Assembly (NCBI GenBank): GCA_039588215.1
Contig: JBDHAD010000015.1
Location: forward strand, 1 to 64,000
Length of the DNA: 64,000 nt
Direction: 5' to 3'
Source: JBDHAC01 sp039588215
GTDB taxonomy: Bacteria > Gemmatimonadota > Gemmatimonadetes > Palauibacterales > Palauibacteraceae
Part shown: one piece after another, positions 18,141 to 26,848 of the stretch
Numbering within the stretch: the first letter of the stretch is position 1
Layout: each line of letters starts with the position of its first letter
Made by a program: the position numbers and the translations under genes
The notes under the pieces: generated by a model
Told to the model about the DNA's origin: nothing
Seen by the model: only the letters and a program-made list of their open reading frames with translations
Databases searched by the model: none

Positions 18141-19429
18141 ACCGCCTCCAGCAGCGCGACGTGACCCAGGCCGCCGGCCGCGCACACGCTTACGATGGCG
18201 AGCGTGCCGGTCGGACGGTCCGAGAGCTCACGTACCGTCTGCGAGAGCATGCGGGCGCCGGTGGCGGCGAACGGGTGCCCGAGCGCGATGCTACCCCCGT
18301 TCGGGTTCATCCGGCCGCTGGGGAAGCTGCCGAAATCACGCTCGACGCCCGATCGGTCACGGAGCCACTCGGGGGTCTGAAGCGCCGCGATCGTCGACAG
18401 CACCTGCGCGGCGAACGCCTCGTGGAACTCCCACAGCTCGATGTCTTCGTAACCGAGGTCGCGTCGCGCGAGCAGTCGGGCGGTCGCGATCGCCGGTGCG
18501 ATCAGGAGCCCATCGCGGCGAAGATCGATCGACGCCTCTTCCCAATCCAGCAGGCGGGCTCGCGGAAGCGTCGCGGGAAGGCGTCCGGCGCCCTCAGCCG
18601 AGGCGACCCAGCAAGCAGCCGCGCCGTCCGTCAGCGGCGAGGAATTCCCAGCGGTCAACGTGCCGCGCGCCCGGTCGAACGCAGGACGTAGGCCGGCCAG
18701 CTTCTCGAGAGTCGTGTCTGGTCGCGGGATCATGTCCCGGTCGGCGCGGAACGTCCCGGGTGAAACCAGCAGCGGCCGGAAGAAAGCCCCGCCGTCTGCC
18801 GATGCACCCAAGTGGCTGGCGAGCGCGAGCTCGTCCTGCGCACCCCGGGAGATGTTCCACTCCTTCGCCATTTCCTCCGCGTGCCGGCCCATCGTCTTGC
18901 CGGTCTTCCGTTCCTTGACTGCGGGGATCGCGAGCTTGAGGTCCGAGAGCCGCACCTGTCCGAGCGTGCGAACGGCGCGGCCCGCCCCTCCCGCCGAGGC
19001 AACGCGTCGGAACGTCCGGCTCATGCCTTTCGAGAGCCCGATCTGGGTGTGAGTCATGGACTCGACACCCCCGCACAGGGCGAGCCCGAGGCCTCTCGCT
19101 CGTACCTGGCCCGCGGCGTGTGTGGCCGCTGCCAGGCTCGAGGCACACGCCTGGATGATGGTTTGGCCGGGCACCGTGGCGTCGAGACCCGAGTCGAACC
19201 ACACCTCGCGCGCCCAGTTGCTCACGGCGAGCGTCGGGATGACGGCTCCCCACAGGACAAGGTCGATCTCACCGGCCCGCTCGCGCCCGAGGCCGGATTC
19301 GCCGGCCACGGTTTGTTGAACGACAGGTGCGGACAGCTCGAGCGCGTCGAGCTCTCCCAACTCACGATCGATCTTGCAGAACGGGCTCCGGAGCCCGGGG
19401 AGGACGAACACTTCCGGTGACGTGTTCAT
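18137..19429 (-). CDS. Acetyl-CoA acetyltransferase / 3-ketoacyl-CoA thiolase
   Basis: A 430-residue thiolase. The nucleophilic Cys is in IIQACASSLAAATHAAG (about residue 94). The downstream catalytic residues are in WEFHEAFAAQVL, NPNGGSIALGHPFAATGAR and SVCAAGGLGHVALL. The length and the loop sequence KTGKTMGRHAEEMAKEW resemble the FadI-like subgroup, so beta-oxidation or acetoacetyl-CoA chemistry is likely. The ATG at 19429 has AAGGAG upstream; the longer frame to 19603 has no thiolase sequence. No fadJ/fadB partner is adjacent. Confidence 0.92.
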   Translation of the reverse strand: MNTSPEVFVLPGLRSPFCKIDRELGELDALELSAPVVQQTVAGESGLGRERAGEIDLVLWGAVIPTLAVSNWAREVWFDSGLDATVPGQTIIQACASSLAAATHAAGQVRARGLGLALCGGVESMTHTQIGLSKGMSRTFRRVASAGGAGRAVRTLGQVRLSDLKLAIPAVKERKTGKTMGRHAEEMAKEWNISRGAQDELALASHLGASADGGAFFRPLLVSPGTFRADRDMIPRPDTTLEKLAGLRPAFDRARGTLTAGNSSPLTDGAAACWVASAEGAGRLPATLPRARLLDWEEASIDLRRDGLLIAPAIATARLLARRDLGYEDIELWEFHEAFAAQVLSTIAALQTPEWLRDRSGVERDFGSFPSGRMNPNGGSIALGHPFAATGARMLSQTVRELSDRPTGTLAIVSVCAAGGLGHVALLEAV

Positions 19430-19621
19430 GAGGCGCTCCTTGTAAGCCACTGGAGTTCTCCGGCGGCCTGCCACAATCGGGAATCCGTGCACCCAAGCGA
19501 GGTGCCCGGTCCGGAACGATGCATGGCATCGGACGCGCGCGATGCGCAAGATGGTGCGCGCGTCGTGAAGACATGGCTGCCAGAGAAATGAGCCTGGGAA
19601 CACCTGGATACGAGTTCCGCG

Positions 19622-21115
19622 GTGACGACTAGAGTCCGTTTCGCCCCCAGTCCGACGGGGTACCTACACGTGGGAGGTGCCCGCACGGCGCTGTTCAACT
19701 ACCTGTTCGCGCGCCGGCACGACGGAGTGTTCGTCCTCCGGATCGAGGATACGGACCGGGACCGGTCGAGTGACGAGATGACCCAGGCGATCCTGGACGG
19801 ACTGAGTTGGCTGGGTCTCGACGTCGACGAGGGACCCGTCCACCAGGCCGACGGGGCGGACCGGCACCGCCGCGACGCGTTGAACCTGTTGGAGGCTGGG
19901 GACGCGTACCGGTGCTTCTGCACACCCGAAGATCTGGCCGCCCGCCGGGCGGAGGCGGAGCAGCGGGGAGAGGGCTTCGGGTACGACGGCCGCTGCAAGC
20001 GTCTCGACTCCCGGGCGTCCTCCTCGCGCGCAGACGACGGCGAGCCCTTCGCGATCCGCTTTGCGGTGCCGGACGGGACGACGTCTTGGCTCGACCTCGT
20101 GCACGGCGAGCTCGCGTTCGACAACTTGACCGTAGACGACTTCATCATCCTTCGCTCCGACCACACCCCCGTGTACAACCTCGCTGTGGTGTCGGACGAC
20201 GCCGCAGCGCGCATCACGCACGTGATCCGGGGCGACGACCACATCTCGAACACGCCGAAGCAGATCCTCATCTACCGCGCGCTGGGACACGATCCACCGG
20301 CGTTTGCACACGTTCCGATGATCCTCGGGCCGGACGCGAAGCGGCTCTCGAAGCGCCATGGGGCCATGGCGATCGGGGCGTATCGGGAGCTTGGGTTCCT
20401 ACCCGAAAGCATGGTGAACTTCCTCGCGCTCCTGGGTTGGTCGCCCGGGGATGACAGAGAGGTCATGCGGCCGGCCGAGATCATCGAAGCGTTCGACCTG
20501 GGGCGCGTACAGAAGAAGAGCGCCGTATTCGACACCGACAAGCTCGAGTGGTTGAACGGCCAGCACATGGCCCGCACGCCCGCGTCGGAATTGCTGCCGC
20601 TGATCGTCGATGCGCTCGGATCGGAGGCGGACGAGACGCCCGTGGTGGCGGCGGCGCTGCTGGAGCTGGATGCCGACACGGACCGCGCGATCCAAGTAAT
20701 CGAGCTCGTGAAGGAACGACCACGCACGATTCCGCTGCTCGCGGCGCAGGTGAGCCCGTTCTTCGGGGACGCGGTCGCCTACGAGGATCATGCCGTGGAT
20801 CGGTTCTGGAGGCGGCCCGCGGAGGCGGCGCACCTGCTTCGCGCGCTCCAAGAGCGCCTGCGCTCGCTAGATACCTGGGCGACAGAACCGCTTGAAAGCG
20901 CGCTCCGAGCGCTGGCGGAGGAATTGGAGGTCGGGGCAGGGAAGATGATCCACCCCCTCCGCGTTGCGCTCATGGGGCAGGGAGTGAGCCCGGGCATCTT
21001 CGACGTCCTCGTCTTGATGGGGCGCGAGCGAACCGAGGGCAGGATCGATTCGGCGCTCGGCTACCTGGATGCAAAGGTCGCGGTCGAAGCCTCGGAGGAA
21101 GGGCCCCGGGGGTGA
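19622..21115 (+). CDS. gltX: Glutamyl-tRNA synthetase
   Basis: A 497-residue class I aminoacyl-tRNA synthetase charging tRNA-Glu. The start is GTG (MTTRVRFAPSPTGYLHVGGA), placing the HIGH-type motif HVGG at residues 16-19. The KMSKS-type motif is DAKRLSKRHG (about 239-248), and IRGDDHISNTPKQILIYRAL precedes it. The C-terminal anticodon-binding domain ends in MGRERTEGRIDSAL. Whether it is discriminating cannot be told here; no glnS or gatCAB is in the window. Its stop overlaps the tadA GTG start. Confidence 0.96.
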   Translation: MTTRVRFAPSPTGYLHVGGARTALFNYLFARRHDGVFVLRIEDTDRDRSSDEMTQAILDGLSWLGLDVDEGPVHQADGADRHRRDALNLLEAGDAYRCFCTPEDLAARRAEAEQRGEGFGYDGRCKRLDSRASSSRADDGEPFAIRFAVPDGTTSWLDLVHGELAFDNLTVDDFIILRSDHTPVYNLAVVSDDAAARITHVIRGDDHISNTPKQILIYRALGHDPPAFAHVPMILGPDAKRLSKRHGAMAIGAYRELGFLPESMVNFLALLGWSPGDDREVMRPAEIIEAFDLGRVQKKSAVFDTDKLEWLNGQHMARTPASELLPLIVDALGSEADETPVVAAALLELDADTDRAIQVIELVKERPRTIPLLAAQVSPFFGDAVAYEDHAVDRFWRRPAEAAHLLRALQERLRSLDTWATEPLESALRALAEELEVGAGKMIHPLRVALMGQGVSPGIFDVLVLMGRERTEGRIDSALGYLDAKVAVEASEEGPRG

Positions 21116-21594
21116 GCGATCTCGCGCGAGAGCCCTCGGATCCCTCGCCCGACGACCTCCGCTGGATGCGTAGAGCGCTCGAGCTGGCTGCCCGTGCGGG
21201 CGATCAGCATGAAGTGCCGATCGGAGCCGTGTTGATCGGGCCTCAGGGGCTCGTGGCCGAGGACCACAATCGAACCCGCGAGCTCGCCGATCCGACCGCG
21301 CACGCAGAAACGCTCGTGCTCCGAGCGGGCGGGAGGCAGCTGGGCGATTGGCGCCTACTCGATCATACGCTGTACGTGACGCTAGAGCCCTGCGCCATGT
21401 GTACGGGGGCCGCCGTGCTGGCTCGCATCCGGAGACTCGTGTTCGGCGCCCGAGACCCGAAGGCCGGAATGTGCGGCTCGCTCCATGACCTTGCCCGGGA
21501 TGCCCGGCTCAATCACCGGATCGATGTGACGGGTGGCGTGCTCACAGAGGAGAGTTCCCGGTTACTCAGGGAGTTCTTCGGACAGAGGCGCTGA
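21112..21594 (+). CDS. tadA: tRNA-specific adenosine deaminase
   Basis: A 160-residue zinc deaminase converting A34 to inosine in tRNA-Arg(ACG). The zinc and catalytic motifs are PTAHAETLVLR and LEPCAMCTGA. FGARDPKAGMCGS is the usual following segment. It starts with GTG overlapping the gltX stop (GTGA), so the two are translationally coupled. Its last 33 bases overlap the convergent NhaC gene, an unusually long tail-to-tail overlap. Confidence 0.94.
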   Translation: MSDLAREPSDPSPDDLRWMRRALELAARAGDQHEVPIGAVLIGPQGLVAEDHNRTRELADPTAHAETLVLRAGGRQLGDWRLLDHTLYVTLEPCAMCTGAAVLARIRRLVFGARDPKAGMCGSLHDLARDARLNHRIDVTGGVLTEESSRLLREFFGQRR

Positions 21595-23571
21595 GCGGAC
21601 CGCATCTTCGCTGGGCCGGCCAAAGAAGCGGAGCGTGAGGTAGAGGCCGGCGATCCCCAACGCGTAAGAGAATGCCGGGTGGAGTCCGTAGGCGGTGGCC
21701 AGATAGCCTGCCAGCAACGCGGTCACCGCGACCGTCAGGGCATACGGAAGCTGTGTGCGGACGTGATCCATGTGATCGCACGCCGACGCCATCGAGCTCA
21801 ATACGGTAGTGTCCGAGATCGGCGAGCAATGGTCGCCGAAGATCGCCCCGGCGAGCACCGCGCTCACCGTGCCGAGCAACAGCGTCGAGCTGAGGCCACC
21901 CGCGGCCGCCGAAGCCCCGCCCATCGCGACCATCAACGGCACGACGAGCGGTAGGAGGATGGCCATCGTCGCCCAGGACGTGCCTGTCGCGAAGGAGATT
22001 GCCGCCGCCGTGATGAAGACGAGCGCCGGCAGGAGACGCGGGTCCAGATTCTCCGACAGGATCTGTGTCAGGTAGCGCGCCGTGCCGACCTCCTCGGTCA
22101 CCAGCCCCAGCGACCACGCCAGGATGAGGATCGCGAAGGCCACCATCATCGCCCTTGCTCCGGCCAGCAGACCCTCTATCGATTCTCTCAACGTGAGAAT
22201 CCGCTGGGTGACGGAGAGCGTCATCGCCACGATGGCCCCGGCGAGCGACCCCCAAAGGAGCGTCTTGAAGGGGTCGGCCGCGCCGAAGATGTCCCACAGC
22301 GAACCGTCTCCCGCGTTGCCGCGGCCGTCGTAATACAGGCCGAGCACCACGACGATCACGACCGTGAGGACCGGAATGGCGGCGTTCTGCCAGCGGTGCC
22401 GGGCACCCTCCTTCGCGTCCAGCCCCCCACTCTCGGTGTCCACCATGAGCTGTGCGCCTTCGCGATATACGCCGCCGCCCGCCCGCGCACGGCTCTCCGC
22501 TTCGTGCATCGGTCCGAAATCCCGGCGCGTGAAGACGATCAACCCGACCATCACCAGCGCCAGGATCGGGTAGAAGAGATACGGGATCGTCTCCAGAAAC
22601 ACCGTGAACGGACTCGCGTTCGCGAGGCTGGCGGCCAGCGCCGGATCGCTGGTCTGCTGTGACGCGATGCGCAAACCATCCTGGATGCGCGAGATCTCGA
22701 ACCCGACCCAGGTCGACACGAACACGATGGTCACGACTGGAGCGGCGGTCGAATCAACGATGTAGGCGAGTTTCTCACGCGAGATCCGGAGCTTGTCCGT
22801 GATGGGCCGAAACGTGTTGCCGACGATCAGGGTGTTCGCGTAGTCGTCGAAGAAGATCGCGAGCCCTGCGAGAAACGTCGCGAGCTGTGCCCGGCGTGGT
22901 GAGGTGGCCAACGGGCGCACGGCCGCCACGATCCCGCGGCTGCCGCCGCAGCGGCCGACTACTCCCACCATCCCGCCCAGGAGCGCCGAGAAGATCAAGA
23001 TGGAGGCGTTGCTCGGATCCGCGACCGAAGGCGTGATGAACGTGTCGATCGACCTCCAGAACGCGGACAAGGGGTTGAGCCCGGCCACGAAGAACGCCCC
23101 GATCCACACACCCAGGAAGAGAGAGATCACGACCTCCCGGAAGATGAGCGCGAGCGCGATCGCCACCAGCGGCGGAAGAAGGCTGATCCACCCCGGGAAG
23201 ATCGGCGGGTCGTAGGACCCTTCGCCGCTCTCGCCAGCCGCCCCGGCTACCGCGACGCGAAGCGGGAGTTCTGCCCGGTCACCTACCTCGAGGTCGCGGA
23301 CCTCGACGTCTTCGCGGGACGGGAGCTCACCGCCGGCGAGCTCGCGCCCTTCGGCCGTCAGTACCTGGAACGTGGCGTCCACCCGGTCTTCGAGCCGGAC
23401 CGTCAGATTGAAGGGCACACCGCGCAGCAAGACGGCCGGTCCGTCGACGCCGACGGAGAGGCCGTCCGGCGCTCCCTGGCCGGAGAGTGGGGTGACGCCG
23501 GGTGCCACGCCCAAGACCGCGCCGAGGACCACCAGCGCGAGGCGCGAACGGGAGCCGGTGCATGAATACAT
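21562..23571 (-). CDS. NhaC-family Na+/H+ antiporter with extra N-terminal periplasmic domain
   Basis: A 669-residue protein. Residues 1-31 are a signal peptide, then about 90 residues form a beta-rich extracytoplasmic segment (VGVDGPAVLLRGVPFNLTVR and onward). From residue about 127 an NhaC-type transporter follows with some 11-12 helices. Conserved stretches include IFFDDYANTLIVGNTFRP, TSWATMAILLPLVVPL and GAIFGDHCSPISDTTVLSS, which carry the Asp residues typical of this family. It probably exchanges Na+ (or amino acids) for protons at the inner membrane. The N-terminal domain is absent from canonical NhaC. Confidence 0.9.
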   Translation of the reverse strand: MYSCTGSRSRLALVVLGAVLGVAPGVTPLSGQGAPDGLSVGVDGPAVLLRGVPFNLTVRLEDRVDATFQVLTAEGRELAGGELPSREDVEVRDLEVGDRAELPLRVAVAGAAGESGEGSYDPPIFPGWISLLPPLVAIALALIFREVVISLFLGVWIGAFFVAGLNPLSAFWRSIDTFITPSVADPSNASILIFSALLGGMVGVVGRCGGSRGIVAAVRPLATSPRRAQLATFLAGLAIFFDDYANTLIVGNTFRPITDKLRISREKLAYIVDSTAAPVVTIVFVSTWVGFEISRIQDGLRIASQQTSDPALAASLANASPFTVFLETIPYLFYPILALVMVGLIVFTRRDFGPMHEAESRARAGGGVYREGAQLMVDTESGGLDAKEGARHRWQNAAIPVLTVVIVVVLGLYYDGRGNAGDGSLWDIFGAADPFKTLLWGSLAGAIVAMTLSVTQRILTLRESIEGLLAGARAMMVAFAILILAWSLGLVTEEVGTARYLTQILSENLDPRLLPALVFITAAAISFATGTSWATMAILLPLVVPLMVAMGGASAAAGGLSSTLLLGTVSAVLAGAIFGDHCSPISDTTVLSSMASACDHMDHVRTQLPYALTVAVTALLAGYLATAYGLHPAFSYALGIAGLYLTLRFFGRPSEDAVRSAPLSEELPE

Positions 23572-23678
23572 GCGCCGTACGCTACGGCGTCATCGCCAGA
23601 TCGGTCAAATCCAGGAGTGGAGGGCAGGTGGGGACTGCCGCGGGGAGGGTGGGAGGCGTCGGCCGCGGCCGCCGAGCG

Positions 23679-23707
23679 TTGATCGCGTGATTCGCCCCTC
23701 CTATACT
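23679..23707 (+). promoter_or_regulatory. Sigma-70-type promoter of the pyr operon
   Basis: TTGATC (23679-23684) and TATACT (23702-23707) are separated by exactly 17 bases, with four of six and five of six consensus matches. Transcription would start near 23714, giving a leader of about 98 bases before the pyrR GTG. I see no convincing PyrR-binding RNA loop or attenuator in that leader. Confidence 0.55.
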
Positions 23708-23811
23708 CCGCGCGACGCGTTGACCGGAACGGCTGCGCCAGCGTCGGTGGCCCGACCCCGTCGATCGCGGATTCGATCTCCCGGCCCACGTACCGGCGTA
23801 TGTAGACGAGC

Positions 23812-24423
23812 GTGCCAATCCAGGCCCACAAACGAGTCCAGACGGTGATCGATGCGGCCGAAGCGGCCGCCGTTCTCGCGGAGCTGGCGGACGAGATCCA
23901 CGCCGCGGTCCCGGCAGACGCGTCCTTGGTGCTCGTCGGGATCCAAAGGCGCGGTGTCGAGCTCGCCGACCGGATCGCGGAGCTTCTCGAGGATCGGCGA
24001 TCGCAGCCGACGCCCACCGGCTCGCTGGACATCACCCTTTATCGGGACGACTTCAACCAGATCGGCCCGCGCCCGCTCATCGGCACGAGCGACCTTCCCG
24101 AGGACATCACCGATCGCCATGTGGTGATCGTCGATGACGTCCTGCACACCGGTCGGACGATCCGGGCCGCGCTGAACGAGCTCACTGACTTCGGTCGGGC
24201 GAGCAGGGTCCAGCTGTGCGTGTTGATCGACCGTGGCGGACGCGAGCTGCCCATCCAACCCGACTACGTTGGCCGCCGGTTCGTGGTTCGCGCGGGCAGC
24301 GAGATCTCTGTGCGAGTTCCCGAGCTGGATGGAGCCCTCGGTGTGGATCTGGTGTCTACCACACCTGCCGATGGCCCGACCACGCCCGGCGATAGCCCGA
24401 CGCAGACCGAGGAACCGGAATGA
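23812..24423 (+). CDS. pyrR: Bifunctional PyrR regulator / uracil phosphoribosyltransferase
   Basis: A 203-residue phosphoribosyltransferase-fold protein. The PRPP loop is HVVIVDDVLHTGRTIRAALNEL. Typical PyrR sequences precede it (LVLVGIQRRGVELADRI, LDITLYRDDFNQIG) and follow it (LCVLIDRGGRELPIQPDYVGR). In Firmicutes PyrR attenuates pyr mRNA when bound to UMP; in other phyla it may act mainly as UPRTase or bind a different target. The last 35 or so residues are a Thr/Pro-rich tail beyond the usual family length. The start is GTG. It is first in pyrR-pyrB-pyrC and overlaps pyrB by ATGA. Confidence 0.94.
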   Translation: MPIQAHKRVQTVIDAAEAAAVLAELADEIHAAVPADASLVLVGIQRRGVELADRIAELLEDRRSQPTPTGSLDITLYRDDFNQIGPRPLIGTSDLPEDITDRHVVIVDDVLHTGRTIRAALNELTDFGRASRVQLCVLIDRGGRELPIQPDYVGRRFVVRAGSEISVRVPELDGALGVDLVSTTPADGPTTPGDSPTQTEEPE

Positions 24424-25394
24424 GCGCGAAGACAGCCGACCTCAAGCTCGGCAAGGACCTGATCGGCCTGGAGGATCTCTCGCGTGAACAGATCCTCGGG
24501 ATCCTGGACACGGCGGAGCCGTTCAAGGAGATCAGCGAGCGGCAGATCAAGAAGGTCCCCGTGCTCCGTGGGCAAACGATCGTGAACCTGTTCTTCGAGC
24601 CCTCTACGCGAACCCGCATCTCGTTCGAATTCGCCGAGAAGCGACTCGGCGCCGACACGGTCAACATCTCCTCTTCCGGCTCCTCCGTGCAGAAGGGCGA
24701 GACGCTCGTCGACACGGCGCGGAACCTGGAGGCGATGCGGATCAACATGGTGGTGGTCCGTCATGGCTCGGCGGGAGCCACGGGGTTTCTAGCCGATCGC
24801 ATCCCTTCCAACGTGATCAACGCCGGAGACGGCCAGCACGAGCACCCGACCCAGGGCCTCCTCGACCTCCTCACGATCCGGGACAGATTCGGGTCCATCG
24901 ACGGGCGCAGGGTGTGCATCGTGGGCGATATCCTCCATTCGCGCGTCGCGCGCTCGAATATCTGGGGGCTGCTGAAATGCGGGGCGGAGGTCGCCGTGTG
25001 CGGTCCGAAGACGTTGATCCCGAAGGGGATCGAGGGGTTGGGGGTGCATGTGATCCCGCGGGTCGAACAAGCCATCGAGTGGTGTGACGTGCTGTACGTC
25101 CTGCGGCTCCAGCTTGAGAGGATGGACGCCGGTTACGTGCCGTCGCTGCGCGAGTACAACCGGGTCTTCGGCGTCAGCTCGGAGCGGCTCGCGGGCGCTT
25201 CCGACGAGATGGTCGTGCTTCACCCCGGACCGATGAATCGCGGCGTGGAGATCGATTCGGACGTGGCCGACGGACCTCGCTCCGTGATTCTCCCACAGGT
25301 GACGAACGGCGTCGCGGTCCGGATGGCGGTCCTCTACCTCCTTTCCGGGGGAAGACCCGAACGTGCCGAGGCGGCGAAACGGGGGGACGCATGA
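24420..25394 (+). CDS. pyrB: Aspartate carbamoyltransferase catalytic chain
   Basis: A 324-residue enzyme of the second step in pyrimidine synthesis. The carbamoyl-phosphate loop FFEPSTRTRISFEFAEKRLG, the mobile-loop SSSGSSVQKGETLVDTARNL, DGQHEHPTQGLLDLLTI and HPGPMNRGVEIDSDVAD are all present. There is no pyrI regulatory gene in the operon, so it probably works as a trimer or with dihydroorotase. Both ends overlap their neighbours by ATGA. Confidence 0.97.
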   Translation: MSAKTADLKLGKDLIGLEDLSREQILGILDTAEPFKEISERQIKKVPVLRGQTIVNLFFEPSTRTRISFEFAEKRLGADTVNISSSGSSVQKGETLVDTARNLEAMRINMVVVRHGSAGATGFLADRIPSNVINAGDGQHEHPTQGLLDLLTIRDRFGSIDGRRVCIVGDILHSRVARSNIWGLLKCGAEVAVCGPKTLIPKGIEGLGVHVIPRVEQAIEWCDVLYVLRLQLERMDAGYVPSLREYNRVFGVSSERLAGASDEMVVLHPGPMNRGVEIDSDVADGPRSVILPQVTNGVAVRMAVLYLLSGGRPERAEAAKRGDA

Positions 25395-26713
25395 GCCGGC
25401 CTCTGCTGCTCGTCGGGGGACGCACGCTCGACCCCTCTGAATCCCTGGATGGACCCGGGGATCTGCTGGCGCGCGACGGTCGTATCGAGGCGCTCGGGCA
25501 GGTCACCGATGTTCCCGAGGACGCCGAGCGCGTCGACGTGGAGGGGCTGGTCGTGGCGCCTGGTTTCATCGATTTGCACGTACACCTGCGGGAGCCCGGA
25601 GACGAGCACAAGGAGACCATCCTCAGTGGCGCGCTCGCGGCGGTGGCAGGGGGCTTCACGACCGTGTGGGCGATGCCGAACACCGATCCTCCCATCGATG
25701 ACCCCGCGGCCGTGGGTTTCGTGCGCGCCGCCGGAGGACGCGCAGGAGGGGCACGCGTCTCACCTGTCGGCGCGGCATCCCTGGGGCTGAAGGGAGAGCA
25801 GATGACCGAGGTCGGGGAACTGGTCGCGGCCGGTGCGGTCGCGGTCACCGATGACGGTCATCCGATCTGGGATGCCTCACTCATGCGCCGACTGCTCGAG
25901 TACACTCAGACGTTCGGCATCCCCGTGGTGCAGCACGCCGAAGATCCCGTACTTTCGGCCGGTGGCGTGATGAACGAGGGGACGGTCGCGACGGCGCTGG
26001 GCCTGAGGGGCATTCCGAACGCGTCGGAGGCCGCGACCGTCGCCAGAGACGTCTACCTTGCGGAGCTGACCGGCGGGCACCTCCATGTTCAGCACGTCTC
26101 GACCCGCGAGGCCGTCGACTTGATCGAAGCGGCCCGTTCTCGCGGTGCGCACGTGACCGCCGAAGTGACGCCGCACCATCTCGCGCTGACCGAAGAGGCG
26201 GTGCGGGGCTATCGGACCGAGGCAAAGATGAACCCGCCGCTCAGGACCGAGGCCGATCGGGATGCGCTTCGCCGCGGGCTGGCCGAAGGCGTGATCGACG
26301 TGATCGCGACCGACCATGCGCCGCATCACTATGAGGGCAAGGAGCGTGAGTTCGACGATGCTCCGTTCGGTGTTGTCGGTCTGGAAACGGCGTTCGGCAT
26401 CTGCATGAGCGAGTTGGTTCACACCGGGCTGCTGTCGTTGGCAGATCTCGTGGATCGGCTGTCCTGCGGCCCGGCACGGATCATGGGACTCGAGGGTGGC
26501 ACATTGCGTCCGGGCAGCCCGGCAGACATCGTCGTATTTGACCCAGAGGAGCGTTGGACGGTGGAACCGACGCGGTTTCGGTCCAAGAGCCGGAACACAC
26601 CGTTCGCGGGGCGTCAGCTCCGGGGGCGGGTCCACAGAACCATCGTTGGCGGCGAGACGCGATTTCTCGAGCCGCAGGAGCAGCCGGCCCGCTCGCTCAC
26701 TAGAGCCGGCTGA
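25391..26713 (+). CDS. pyrC: Dihydroorotase
   Basis: A 440-residue type I dihydroorotase of the amidohydrolase superfamily. Metal ligands are in GFIDLHVHLREPGDEHKETI. The family motifs QHAEDPVLS, HLHVQHVSTREAVDLI, EVTPHHLALTEE and IATDHAPHHYEGKE follow, including the conserved Asp of TDHAP. It closes carbamoyl-aspartate to dihydroorotate. Coupled to pyrB by ATGA; a hairpin lies 28 bases after its stop. Confidence 0.96.
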   Translation: MSRPLLLVGGRTLDPSESLDGPGDLLARDGRIEALGQVTDVPEDAERVDVEGLVVAPGFIDLHVHLREPGDEHKETILSGALAAVAGGFTTVWAMPNTDPPIDDPAAVGFVRAAGGRAGGARVSPVGAASLGLKGEQMTEVGELVAAGAVAVTDDGHPIWDASLMRRLLEYTQTFGIPVVQHAEDPVLSAGGVMNEGTVATALGLRGIPNASEAATVARDVYLAELTGGHLHVQHVSTREAVDLIEAARSRGAHVTAEVTPHHLALTEEAVRGYRTEAKMNPPLRTEADRDALRRGLAEGVIDVIATDHAPHHYEGKEREFDDAPFGVVGLETAFGICMSELVHTGLLSLADLVDRLSCGPARIMGLEGGTLRPGSPADIVVFDPEERWTVEPTRFRSKSRNTPFAGRQLRGRVHRTIVGGETRFLEPQEQPARSLTRAG

Positions 26714-26739
26714 CGCAGAACCGACCCATATCCAGGTAT

Positions 26740-26758
26740 CGGCCCGCAGGGCGGGCCG
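26740..26758 (+). terminator. Hairpin after the pyr operon
   Basis: CGGCCCGC and GCGGGCCG form an 8-bp stem with a 3-base loop, 27 bases after the pyrC stop. There is no T tract, so its strength as a terminator is uncertain. Confidence 0.45.
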
Positions 26759-26848
26759 GGGCTCGGAACTTGCGGCGCCTCCGAACGGGAGAGCACACTA
26801 CAGTCCACGCGTTCGATCACGGACGCGGCAGCAGCAAATGGGCGTGAC

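Noticed and set aside
23714..23811. PyrR-responsive attenuator before pyrR
   Set aside because: I could not find the conserved PyrR-binding loop or a terminator/antiterminator pair in the leader.
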